From Candidatus Phaeomarinibacter sp. (GTDB taxonomy: Bacteria; Pseudomonadota; Alphaproteobacteria; CGMCC-115125), in the NCBI GenBank assembly GCA_028279995.1, contig JANQMQ010000566.1:1-8324 (forward strand): a DNA stretch of 8,324 bases. The letters run 5' to 3'. Both the position numbers and the translations under genes were made by a program. How positions within the stretch are numbered: position 1 is the first letter of the stretch; every line of letters starts with the position of its first letter. Positions 1-6,083 of the stretch are shown here, piece after piece. The notes under the pieces were generated by a model that saw only the letters and a program-made list of their open reading frames with translations, made no database searches and was not told where the DNA came from.

Positions 1-1
1 A

Positions 2-451
2 TTCGGGACACCTGTGGCCCGCCGGCTGGGGACTATGCGGTTCCTCTTCTTCTATCTGGCGTGCGGCGCAATTGCCGGCATTGTCTATGCGGCTGCTCAG
101 GTCGGCTCCCTTGCCGCACTCGTTGGCGCGTCAGGGGCCATTTCCGGGGTGGTAGCCGGAGCGGCGCTGTTTGTATTCGAGAAGCAAGGACCTCTGGCCC
201 GGTTTGGCTTTGACCACGGAGCGGAGGAATTAGGGGCCGTGCCACGCCGTCCGGCGCACAAGGCGTTGGGGGGCGGGCCGGCGCTGATGTTCACAGCGGT
301 CTGGCTCGGCCTCACACTCCTGACCGGTCTGTTGGGAATGGCGAATGTCGGCGAAACTGCCACCATTGCCTGGGAGGCCCATCTGGGGGGCTTCATTGCC
401 GGAATTCTGCTGTTTCCGCGCTTTGATCCCGGCGCGGAGACTGATGAATAA
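2..451 (+). CDS. Rhomboid family intramembrane serine protease, 3' part (5' end outside window)
   Basis: Rhomboids cut transmembrane substrates inside the membrane using a Ser-His dyad. The reading frame is already open at base 2 and reads FGTP before the GTG at 14; this and the following RLGTMRFLFFYLACG resemble the loop and helix before the catalytic helix, so the gene starts upstream of the window. Counting from GTG 14, GASGAISG lies at residues 38-45 with the nucleophile Ser40, and EAHLGGFIAG at 121-130 carries the partner His123. Both catalytic residues are therefore present. Hydrophobic segments at about 10-28, 36-55, 90-110 and 120-132 match the C-terminal helices of a six-helix core. 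The tail is short and acidic, ending GAETDE. The stop TAA at 449-451 is followed at once by an inverted repeat. The family call is firm; the substrate cannot be told. Confidence 0.9.
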   Translation, partial: FGTPVARRLGTMRFLFFYLACGAIAGIVYAAAQVGSLAALVGASGAISGVVAGAALFVFEKQGPLARFGFDHGAEELGAVPRRPAHKALGGGPALMFTAVWLGLTLLTGLLGMANVGETATIAWEAHLGGFIAGILLFPRFDPGAETDE

Positions 452-499
452 CAGGCAACTTACGGAAAATAGGGATTAACCTATTGAAAGCGTTGCCTG
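452..499 (+). repeat. Nested inverted repeat after the rhomboid gene (possible terminator or leader hairpin)
   Basis: Outer arms CAGGCAAC (452-459) and GTTGCCTG (492-499) are perfectly complementary over 8 bp. Inside them AATAGG (468-473) and CCTATT (480-485) form a second 6-bp stem with loop GATTAA. The structure starts one base after the rhomboid stop codon. No T-run follows, so it is not a classical intrinsic terminator; it could protect the mRNA end or be part of a leader for the next gene. Confidence 0.5.
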
Positions 500-547
500 A
501 CTTCCCAAATCCAAAACACGCCCCGCGCAATAAGGTTGTCCCCCACA

Positions 548-565
548 CAGGCAATCCGGTGCCTG
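548..565 (+). repeat. Second CAGGCA/TGCCTG hairpin upstream of the DUF4389 gene
   Basis: CAGGCA (548-553), loop ATCCGG and TGCCTG (560-565) form a perfect 6-bp stem. The arms repeat the core of the inverted repeat at 452-499, and TTGCCTG at 493-499 could also pair with CAGGCAA at 548-554 over 7 bp. The element ends 17 bases before the AGGAG ribosome-binding site at 583-587. It may be a regulatory leader; the function is inferred only. Confidence 0.4.
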
Positions 566-599
566 CGGAGCACCCATATTTCAGGAGTGATTGTTCAAA

Positions 600-935
600 A
601 TGAGCGACGCCACAGCTTCTTCTGCCGGTGAAACCCCCAATGACGACGCCAAACGCATTGGATCCGAATCCAATGGGGATGAAGCGCTCTGGGTCCGGCT
701 GCTGTTCATGCTTGGCTTCTGGTTCCTTGGAAACCTGGCCTTCTCGATCTCGATTTTCCTCGGCGCCCTGCAGTTCGTGGTCATTCTTGTCCGCGGTGAA
801 GGCAATGAGGAGTTGAAGACCTTCAGCCGGAACCTGATCCAGTTCGTCTGGCAGTGCCTGGCCTATGTCACCTTCAACCAGGATGAGAAGCCGTTCCCGA
901 TGAACCGCTTCCCGGACACCAAAAAAGACGACTAG
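600..935 (+). CDS. DUF4389 family small membrane protein
   Basis: This is a 111-residue protein of unknown function that fits the DUF4389 family. Residues 1-29 are polar, acidic and probably disordered. Residues 34-64 are strongly hydrophobic (one long or two short membrane segments), followed by RGEGNEELKTFSRNLIQFV and a C-terminal PFPMNRFP, the pattern typical of the family (a charged linker, an aromatic helix and a PFP-x-x-x-P motif). I chose ATG 600 because AGGAG at 583-587 sits 12 bases before it; the in-frame TTG at 591 would be only 3 bases from that site. The gene is convergent with the GDYXXLXY gene, with 13 bases between stops. An 8-bp inverted repeat lies within codons 19-26. The family call is good; the biological role is unknown. 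Confidence 0.82.
   Translation: MSDATASSAGETPNDDAKRIGSESNGDEALWVRLLFMLGFWFLGNLAFSISIFLGALQFVVILVRGEGNEELKTFSRNLIQFVWQCLAYVTFNQDEKPFPMNRFPDTKKDD
656..675 (+). repeat. Perfect 8-bp inverted repeat inside the DUF4389 coding region
   Basis: CATTGGAT (656-663), loop CCGA, and ATCCAATG (668-675) are exactly complementary. The element begins 56 bases after the ATG and could fold in the mRNA. It may be chance, since it encodes part of the low-complexity polar N-terminus. Confidence 0.4.
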
Positions 936-937
936 TC

Positions 938-961
938 GCCTGCTGCTTCTAAAGCAGAGGC
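938..961. terminator. Hairpin between convergent genes, possible bidirectional terminator
   Basis: GCCT (938-941), a bulged G, CTGCTT (943-948), loop CTA (949-951), AAGCAG (952-957) and AGGC (958-961) make a 10-bp stem with one bulge. The loop is the stop codon of the minus-strand GDYXXLXY gene. The stem sits 3 bases past the DUF4389 stop, where a shared terminator would be expected. No clear T-run follows on either strand, which lowers confidence. Confidence 0.4.
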
Positions 962-1596
962 TCCAGATACACCGGATCGCCGCCGTCGAGGATCAATCCC
1001 TTGATGGCGGCGGTTCCGTTTTCAGAGACGGCCGCAATCACGGTCACGCTGCCCTCGTCGCGCATGTCCTCAAGGTCACGGCCCGTCCCCTCCGGCACAA
1101 AGTAACTCTCGATGCCATAGGAAATGCGAGCGTTGCGGCAGCCAACGCAGCGCTCATCTACGGGCGCTTCTCCCGGCAGTGCGGTGGGAGTCAGGGGTGC
1201 CGTGTCCATCCAGTCGATCCGCCCCCTGATCGTAGCAGTTCCGGCCACTGTCTCCGGTCGCTGATGATGAATGGTCATCGCCTGCCAGAGACCGGATGTG
1301 TCATCCTCCACAAGCGTCACATAGACAGTGTCGCCACCCTTGAACTGATCCGGGTCATCAGCAAGCCGGTCCACCGGAAGCCGCGAGATGTCATAGGTGA
1401 GGATCACATAGTCGCCGCGGAAGATGTCGCGCGGATCCACGGGGGCGGTTGCCAGGCGCACTTCCGTGCCGGAGGAGAGCAGGGTGATCCGCTCCACGAC
1501 AATCTGACCCAGCAGCAGCGTCATGATGGCGGCTGCGAGGATCAGGCCCCAGAGCCGGTAGGGGGCGCGCGCGATGTTTTCTATCCAGCTGATCAT
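949..1596 (-). CDS. GDYXXLXY domain protein, membrane-anchored, partner of DUF2157
   Basis: This 215-residue protein has a short cytoplasmic N-terminus and one membrane segment at about 15-35, after which the chain is probably periplasmic. The family signature GDYVILTY lies at 61-68, preceded by PVDPRDIFR. A second block typical of the family, YGIESYFVPEG, is at 160-170, followed by an acidic LED segment. A CVGC pair (Cys150, Cys153) sits in a loop between the two blocks. The start ATG lies 3 bases after the DUF2157 stop, so the two genes are almost certainly translated from one mRNA. The biochemical function of the family is not known; its regular pairing with DUF2157 suggests a shared complex. 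The call is firm at family level. Confidence 0.88.
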   Translation of the reverse strand: MISWIENIARAPYRLWGLILAAAIMTLLLGQIVVERITLLSSGTEVRLATAPVDPRDIFRGDYVILTYDISRLPVDRLADDPDQFKGGDTVYVTLVEDDTSGLWQAMTIHHQRPETVAGTATIRGRIDWMDTAPLTPTALPGEAPVDERCVGCRNARISYGIESYFVPEGTGRDLEDMRDEGSVTVIAAVSENGTAAIKGLILDGGDPVYLEPLL

Positions 1597-1599
1597 GGC

Positions 1600-2904
1600 T
1601 CAGGCCACCTTTTCCGCTTTGGCTTGCCGCGCCAGCAGCCGTTGTCTGATCCGTCCAAGGCCGACACTGAGGCCGATCAGCAGCACTCCGCCGACGGCAA
1701 AGAAGGCTGCGGTATCCAGCAGGGTCCCGACGGTTTCGAAATACACGTAAAGCGCCATGAGCCCGAAGGCAGCAAAGCCCAGATTGATGCTGAACCGATC
1801 ATGGGTTCGGGTGCCGTAGCTGACGCACCAGACTGACGCGCCGAAATAAGCGATGACGAAGAGCCAGTCGGCGAGGTCGCCCAGTGCGAGGCTGGCATAA
1901 GGAAAGAGGACAAAAGTCACCGTGGCTGCCGTGAGAACTGCCATGTCTGGTATGGCGAACCGGGACTGCATGTAGGCCATGCCGCCGGTTGCCAGGACCA
2001 TCGCCCCCAGAATGATTGCCACCCAGATGTAGTAGGTCTCATCCGGCAGCTGGCCTTCCGCCACCAGCGGCAGCCAGAAGGCCGTGCCCATCGCCGCCAG
2101 CAGGCCCCAGTGAATCATCGCATCCTCGAACGGTGCAATGAGGCGCATGGCGATATGGCCCTTGGCAAAGATGATCAGCGCGACCATCGCAGCGAGCGCA
2201 AAGACAGTGTCGGCGGACCAGTCAAGATACTCCAGCAACCACAAAGCCGTGGTGCTGAACCACACACCCCACGCAATGATGATGAGGTGCGCGGCGGGCC
2301 GCCAACCCATGGCGGCGGCCAAAAGGCCTGCAAGGGAGATGGGGATGATGAACTGCCAGTGCAGGAGCGCCGGGTCCTCCATGATCACGGCGATGCTCCA
2401 CATTGGCGTCAGGATGATGGCCAGCACGAGGGCGGCGCGGGACGGCACCAGCCAGGCGGTGACAAGGGCACCCGTCATCCACAGCATCAGTCCGTCAGAG
2501 TACTCACCGCCGATGTGATACATCTGGCCGATCAGCATGATGGACACGCCGAACAGGATGACGGCCAGAAGAATGGCCGCCTCTGTATAAAGGCCGTGCT
2601 CCTTATCGTCCGTTCGGATGCGCCAGGCGGCGATGCCGACAGAGCCCCACATCCCAAATGCCAGGACCAGAAGTTTTGTGAGCTTGGACATCTCCGTCCA
2701 GTTGGCGGCAACAAAGCTCATGGCCGCAAACCCCAGCAGCACAACACCGAGGACAGCCAGAACCGTTGCCAGCGATGTGCCACCGCCGGTGCCTTGAGCA
2801 TCTTTGATGATCGATGGGACTTTGGCCGGGTCCACCAGGCCCTGCTGGGACCAGCGGTCGAGATCGCTCTTGAGGCGCTTGAGATATTGCTGCCGCAGAA
2901 TCAT
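1600..2904 (-). CDS. DUF2157 family polytopic membrane protein
   Basis: This 434-residue protein begins with a polar, probably cytoplasmic segment (1-43: basic and Gln-rich, with WSQQGLVD at 18-25), as in DUF2157 proteins, where this helix precedes the first membrane span. FVAANW at about 64-69 ends the first span and is a recognisable family feature. About 12 to 14 hydrophobic segments follow, up to about residue 415. The tail is basic (RIRQRLLARQAKAEKVA). AAGGA at 2915-2919 lies 10 bases upstream of the ATG and supports this start. It is the first gene of a tight pair with the GDYXXLXY gene. No catalytic motif is visible, and the function is unknown. A direct repeat with 20-base period sits 42-72 bases upstream. 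Confidence 0.88.
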   Translation of the reverse strand: MILRQQYLKRLKSDLDRWSQQGLVDPAKVPSIIKDAQGTGGGTSLATVLAVLGVVLLGFAAMSFVAANWTEMSKLTKLLVLAFGMWGSVGIAAWRIRTDDKEHGLYTEAAILLAVILFGVSIMLIGQMYHIGGEYSDGLMLWMTGALVTAWLVPSRAALVLAIILTPMWSIAVIMEDPALLHWQFIIPISLAGLLAAAMGWRPAAHLIIIAWGVWFSTTALWLLEYLDWSADTVFALAAMVALIIFAKGHIAMRLIAPFEDAMIHWGLLAAMGTAFWLPLVAEGQLPDETYYIWVAIILGAMVLATGGMAYMQSRFAIPDMAVLTAATVTFVLFPYASLALGDLADWLFVIAYFGASVWCVSYGTRTHDRFSINLGFAAFGLMALYVYFETVGTLLDTAAFFAVGGVLLIGLSVGLGRIRQRLLARQAKAEKVA

Positions 2905-2945
2905 GTGCCCGGCGTCCTTTTTGTTATCGGTAGTAGGGCGGAGTA

Positions 2946-2992
2946 TGGGGCCAATGTGCCGGAATTGGGGCCATTGCAGTCGGTTAAAACCG
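2946..2992. promoter_or_regulatory. Direct repeats and inverted repeat upstream of the DUF2157 gene, possible operator
   Basis: TGGGGCCAATG (2946-2956) recurs as TGGGGCCATTG (2966-2976), with 10 of 11 bases the same and exactly 20 bases (about two helical turns) apart. Next to them CGGTT and AACCG (2981-2992, two-base loop) form an inverted repeat. Their position just upstream of the minus-strand DUF2157 start suits a regulator site. I do not recognise the motif. Confidence 0.3.
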
Positions 2993-3013
2993 GCCCAAAT
3001 GCTGATAAAAGCG

Positions 3014-3127
3014 TCAATACCGCTGACCTAACTTGTTGACCTTGTTCATCTTCTTGGCTTGTCGCGTCGGAATGTCGCGCTCATACTCATGTTTCGTATG
3101 CGCGGAGTGAGCCTGAGAGGGGCTCAT
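3014..3127 (-). CDS. Candidate small basic protein (37 residues), unrecognised
   Basis: An ATG at 3127-3125 opens 37 codons ending in TGA at 3016-3014. The product is polar and basic: 5 Lys, 3 Arg, 3 His against 3 acidic residues, with a Lys/Asn-rich end around KKMNKVNK (25-32) and no hydrophobic segment. It looks like coding rather than chance because Lys and Asn codons are all AAG and AAC in the C-terminal half, and those codons explain a 9-base periodicity visible at 3032-3058. A weak GGA lies 7 bases before the ATG. It sits on the same strand as DUF2157, 109 bases upstream of it, and divergent from the CBS gene. I do not recognise a family. A spurious ORF in a spacer is the main alternative. 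Confidence 0.4.
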   Translation of the reverse strand: MSPSQAHSAHTKHEYERDIPTRQAKKMNKVNKLGQRY

Positions 3128-3133
3128 ACGTAT
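3079..3133. promoter_or_regulatory. Cluster of short inverted repeats between small ORF and CBS gene
   Basis: CATAC (3082-3086) and GTATG (3096-3100) form an inverted repeat; GCTCATAC at 3079-3086 recurs at 3122-3129; TGAGCC (3108-3113) pairs with GGCTCA (3121-3126); ATACGTAT (3126-3133) is a palindrome. The cluster covers the 5' part of the candidate small ORF and lies about 90-145 bases before the CBS start, so it may hold divergent promoters. No sigma-70 boxes are convincing. Confidence 0.25.
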
Positions 3134-3224
3134 TTCCGCCGGTTGCAGCCAAAAGCTGGCCGGAACTTAAGGAAAACCGGTGCTCCGCGTGGGTTTCATC
3201 ATCGCTGAATAGGGAGAGCGTGTG

Positions 3225-3656
3225 ATGACTGTAACTAGCATCCTGAAAGACAAGGGTCGGGATGTTGCGACGATTACGCCGGAGGCCACGTTGCAGGACG
3301 CGGTCAATATGCTGGCGGAGAAGCGTATCGGCGCCGTCGTCGTAACGGACTTTGCAGAGCGCGTGGCGGGCATCCTGTCCGAACGTGACATTGTGAGGGC
3401 TACTTCACGCAGTGGCTGTGACGCTCTGAAAGAACCGGTCTCGGCCTACATGACCCGCGAAGTGGTGACGTGCAGCCTGCACGACTCGACTGAGCGTCTC
3501 ATGGAAATGATGACGTCAGGTCGTATGCGGCACCTGCCCGTCACGGAAGACGGCAAGCTGGCCGGCATCATTTCAATTGGTGACGTTGTGAAGCGTCGCA
3601 TTGCGGACGCCGAGCTCGAAGCCGAGTCTTTGAAGGCGTATATCGCCAGCGGCTAA
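3225..3656 (+). CDS. Stand-alone two-CBS-domain protein
   Basis: This 143-residue protein consists of a tandem pair of CBS domains (a Bateman module), which usually binds adenosine nucleotides or S-adenosyl ligands and senses energy state. CBS1 covers about 12-62 and ends in GILSERDIVR (49-58). CBS2 covers about 73-126, with RMRHLPV (100-106) and GIISIGDVVKRRI (114-126). The conserved Asp residues of the two closing motifs (Asp55, Asp120), which contact the ribose in many CBS proteins, are present. No catalytic or membrane domain is attached. ATG 3225 is preferred because AGGGAG at 3211-3216 lies 8 bases upstream; the adjacent GTG 3222 is in frame and possible. It is convergent with the GST gene, 16 bases between stops. 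The ligand and partner cannot be told. Confidence 0.92.
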   Translation: MTVTSILKDKGRDVATITPEATLQDAVNMLAEKRIGAVVVTDFAERVAGILSERDIVRATSRSGCDALKEPVSAYMTREVVTCSLHDSTERLMEMMTSGRMRHLPVTEDGKLAGIISIGDVVKRRIADAELEAESLKAYIASG

Positions 3657-3672
3657 GAGTTTTGAGTCGCTG

Positions 3673-4404
3673 TTAGGACGATTTGTGGGGCGTGTTGGAC
3701 GCAATGCTGGCGCCTGACCTGGCGTACTGGGCTTTGCGTTCCTCGCTCCACTGGTCGATCTCGTCCTTGGGCACCCCGTAGGAAATGCCGCGCTCTACAC
3801 CGGGTCGCGCACGCACCCGGTCAACCCAGCCCATGAGGTGGGGCGACTGGGTGATATCAATCTTGCTCCATTTCCAGCCGCGCACCCACGGCCAGATGGA
3901 AATGTCCGCGACAGTGAAGTCGTCTCCGCAGATGAAATCGTGGGTCTCGAGCCGCGTTTCCAGAATTGCGACAAGCCGTATCGCTTCGTTGTTGAAGCGG
4001 GTCAGCGGGTGCTCCTTCTTGATCGGCTCCACGTCTTCCATGTAGCGGGTGTAGCTCAGCTTGTTGCCAAAAGCCGGGCCCAGATTGGCGGCCTGCCAAT
4101 AGAGCCAGGGCACCACACCCCATTTGCGCTCATCCAGCGGCAGGAGAGATGTCGGGAACTGCTCCGCCAGGTATTCAAGGATCGCGCAGCTTTCCATCAC
4201 GGCGCGTCCATCATGAACGATCGCGGGGATTTTCTGATTGGGATTGATGGCAGTGAAAGCGCCTGAGAACTGCTCACCCTTGCGCAGGTCGACGGTATGG
4301 ACCGTGACGTCCGGCAAGGCCGCACCGGCCTCCTTCAGTTCCTCCACCATGATCGAGGCTTTCCAGCCATTTGGTGTGGCCGCCGTGTAGAGGTCGATTG
4401 CCAT
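3673..4404 (-). CDS. Glutathione S-transferase family protein, nu-class (YfcG/YghU-like)
   Basis: This 243-residue protein has a thioredoxin-like N-terminal domain (about 1-85) and a helical C-terminal domain (about 95-220). LYTAATPNGWK at 5-15 matches the nu-class pattern T-P-N-G, in which Thr and Asn (here Thr10, Asn12) contact glutathione in place of the Tyr or Ser of other classes. NPNQKIPAI at 54-62 holds the cis-proline (Pro60), and ESCAILEYLAE at 71-81 holds the Glu-Ser that binds the gamma-glutamyl group. Characterised nu-class proteins are disulfide-bond reductases that use glutathione. The start lies 9 bases after the patatin stop, and its AGGA overlaps that stop codon, so the two are co-transcribed. 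The class call is good; the substrate is unknown. Confidence 0.9.
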   Translation of the reverse strand: MAIDLYTAATPNGWKASIMVEELKEAGAALPDVTVHTVDLRKGEQFSGAFTAINPNQKIPAIVHDGRAVMESCAILEYLAEQFPTSLLPLDERKWGVVPWLYWQAANLGPAFGNKLSYTRYMEDVEPIKKEHPLTRFNNEAIRLVAILETRLETHDFICGDDFTVADISIWPWVRGWKWSKIDITQSPHLMGWVDRVRARPGVERGISYGVPKDEIDQWSEERKAQYARSGASIASNTPHKSS

Positions 4405-4413
4405 GTCCTGATC

Positions 4414-5391
4414 CTACTCTGACACCGGTTCTCCGGGCATGTCGGGCTTACCGCTGAGGAACTCCATGGCCTCGCGAATAACGGGCATGGCCTGGCGGGC
4501 GGCTTCCTCGCCCAGCTTGATGCATTCGTCGGCCTTGTGGAAATCACTCAGGGAAATGTGGCCGATGCGCGGCGCGACCATTACGTCCGGTGGGTCACCG
4601 GCCAGACGCATGCGGGCCAGACGATCCTGAATGATATTGAGTGCGCCCATCATCACGGTGGTGATGCCCGGCGTCTTCTGGTCCCAGCCGAACAGCTGTC
4701 TTACCAGTGCGCGGTCAGGTCGAGTCGCGCGGGAGACCATGGCGCGCGCCAGCGATGGCGCGTTGCCGTTCGGTTGCTCTTCATAACCAAAGTCCAGCTT
4801 GTTGATCTGCTCGCCCTCGGTGACCATGCCCAGACCATAGGTATCCGAAGACAGGGACACCGCAATCACCAGCCGCGCCCCGAAGGCACGACAGACCGAC
4901 GCGGGTACGGGGTTCACCAGTGCGCCGTCCACCAGCCAGCGGTCTTCGATCTTCACGGGCGTAAAGACGGCGGGCAGGGCATAGGAGGCCCGCAGGGCCG
5001 GTACGAGTTTGCCTTCGCGCAGCCAGATCTCATGGCCGGTGGCGAGTTCCGTCGCAACGGCGATGAAGCGCGTGCCCAGATGCTGAAGCTCTATGTCGCC
5101 AATGTCATTCTCGAGCAGTTTGGCCAGCTTCATGCCTGATAGAAGACCGGAGCCGCCAAAGGTCATGTCGAGCAGGCCCAGCACCCGGCGCGGGGTCAGG
5201 CTGCGCGCCCAATGCTCCAGCTCATCGAGCTTGCCAGCGGAATAGCACCCGCCGACGACGGCGCCGATGGAGGTGCCGGCAATGATGTCCGGTTTGATGC
5301 CTTCTTCCATCAGCACGCGCATAATGCCGATATGGGCCCAGCCGCGGGCCACGCCGCCGCCAAGTGCCAAGCCAATTCGGGGTCGCGTCAT
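4414..5391 (-). CDS. Patatin-like phospholipase family protein (RssA-like)
   Basis: This 325-residue protein is of the bacterial patatin type, a serine lipid acyl hydrolase using a Ser-Asp dyad. All signature elements are visible: the oxyanion-hole glycine loop GGGVARG at 11-17, the nucleophile elbow GTSIG at 39-43 (Ser41), the RASYALPAVFTPV block at about 134-146, and the DGA motif at 155-157 (Asp155). The closing half has the VMVAPRIGHISLSDFHKADE-like block seen in RssA relatives. No signal peptide or membrane segment is evident. The AAGGA upstream (about 10 bases from ATG 5391) supports the start. It precedes the GST gene by 9 bases in one operon and is divergent from the GNAT gene, with a 134-base spacer. 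Substrate lipid unknown. Confidence 0.93.
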   Translation of the reverse strand: MTRPRIGLALGGGVARGWAHIGIMRVLMEEGIKPDIIAGTSIGAVVGGCYSAGKLDELEHWARSLTPRRVLGLLDMTFGGSGLLSGMKLAKLLENDIGDIELQHLGTRFIAVATELATGHEIWLREGKLVPALRASYALPAVFTPVKIEDRWLVDGALVNPVPASVCRAFGARLVIAVSLSSDTYGLGMVTEGEQINKLDFGYEEQPNGNAPSLARAMVSRATRPDRALVRQLFGWDQKTPGITTVMMGALNIIQDRLARMRLAGDPPDVMVAPRIGHISLSDFHKADECIKLGEEAARQAMPVIREAMEFLSGKPDMPGEPVSE

Positions 5392-5525
5392 CGCATCAAA
5401 ATCCTTATGGTCCGCAGCCCTTCAGCCAGGACGACTCTCGTTCTGTGACGGTGGGGGCAGGATGCCAGCATTCGCCACATGTGCAAGTCACGGTTTGACG
5501 CACTGATTTTGAGGAGATGTGAGCC

Positions 5526-6083
5526 ATGGAACTGGAAACAGACCGCATGACTTTCCGGCCTTTCCGGCCTGATGACTGGCAGGACCTTCGGCTCATCCAG
5601 GCGGATGCGCGAGCGACGGACACACTGTCCGCCGACGGCAAGCCCTTTGCGGAAGACAAGAGCCGCATGGCCGCACGCAACTGGGCAGCGCATTGGGATA
5701 TCAACGGGTTTGGCCTCTGGCATGTCACCGACAAGGAAACAGGGCGCTTTTGTGCCTATGCAGGCCTGCGGCTGGTGTTGTTCTACGGCAAGCCGATTGT
5801 TGAAATGGCCTACGCGGTTGTGCCTGAATTCTGGAAGCAGGGGCGGGGGCACGAGTTTGCCCGGCCTTGTGTGGATGATGTGTTTTCGCGGATGGACCTG
5901 GAAGAAGCATGGTGCTTCACCCTCGTGCGCAACATCGCCTCACAGAAGGTCATGCAGGGGGCCGGGTTCGTGTTCACCCATCATGGTGACCATGTCGGCC
6001 TGCCCCACTTCTTCTGCAAGATGACCAGAGAGCAGTGGGGCAGTGGGGCAACTCCAGACCCTAGTCGACAAAAGACCAGGTAA
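5526..6083 (+). CDS. GNAT family N-acetyltransferase with a frame-shifted C-terminal tail
   Basis: This 185-residue protein resembles the RimJ/RimL-type acetyltransferases, which transfer acetyl from acetyl-CoA to an amine. The N-terminal strand reads LETDRMTFRPFRPDDW (3-18), a common GNAT start. The acetyl-CoA loop is seen at about 98-112 (VVPEFWKQGRGHEFA), followed by the C-terminal strand region with VRNIASQKVMQGAGF (134-148), the usual N-x-x-S-x-x-x-x-x-x-x-G-F block. GAGGAG at 5511-5516 lies 9 bases before ATG 5526. The last 13 residues (173-185) look unlike the family: an 8-bp tandem repeat at 6033-6048 shifts the frame so that a TAG at 6062-6064 is bypassed and the gene runs 23 bases into the convergent GFA gene. 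The acceptor substrate is unknown. Confidence 0.9.
   Translation: MELETDRMTFRPFRPDDWQDLRLIQADARATDTLSADGKPFAEDKSRMAARNWAAHWDINGFGLWHVTDKETGRFCAYAGLRLVLFYGKPIVEMAYAVVPEFWKQGRGHEFARPCVDDVFSRMDLEEAWCFTLVRNIASQKVMQGAGFVFTHHGDHVGLPHFFCKMTREQWGSGATPDPSRQKTR
6033..6048 (+). repeat. 8-bp tandem duplication (CAGTGGGG twice) at the GNAT 3' end
   Basis: CAGTGGGG occurs at 6033-6040 and again at 6041-6048. Eight is not a multiple of three, so one copy changes the frame. With a single copy the codons after Gln170 would read Trp-Gly-Asn-Ser-Arg-Pro-stop, with TAG at 6062-6064. Confidence 0.9.

Noticed and set aside
2110..3039. 309-codon plus-strand ORF opposite DUF2157
   Set aside because: The product is rich in Gly, Asp, His and Gln with no domain pattern, and it lies antisense to a clear membrane protein; a typical GC-rich shadow.
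3069..3093. Possible EcfG-type promoter (GGAAT-N16-TGTT) ahead of the CBS gene
   Set aside because: Two mismatches to GGAAC/CGTT in nine informative bases, and a long leader would result; too weak to call.
3647..3672. CAGCG...CGCTG hairpin between the CBS and GST genes
   Set aside because: A 5-bp stem with a 16-base loop is too weak to claim as a terminator.
4537..5139. 200-codon plus-strand ORF opposite the patatin-like gene
   Set aside because: Antisense to a gene with all catalytic motifs; its own product has no recognisable features.
5552..5569. 9-bp tandem repeat TTTCCGGCC near the GNAT start
   Set aside because: It encodes Phe-Arg-Pro twice, a normal RPFRPxD pattern for this family and in frame, so no recent duplication need be assumed.
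5388..5852. 154-codon minus-strand ORF over the GNAT gene and its upstream spacer
   Set aside because: Composition is random-looking and it overlaps the GNAT domain in antisense.
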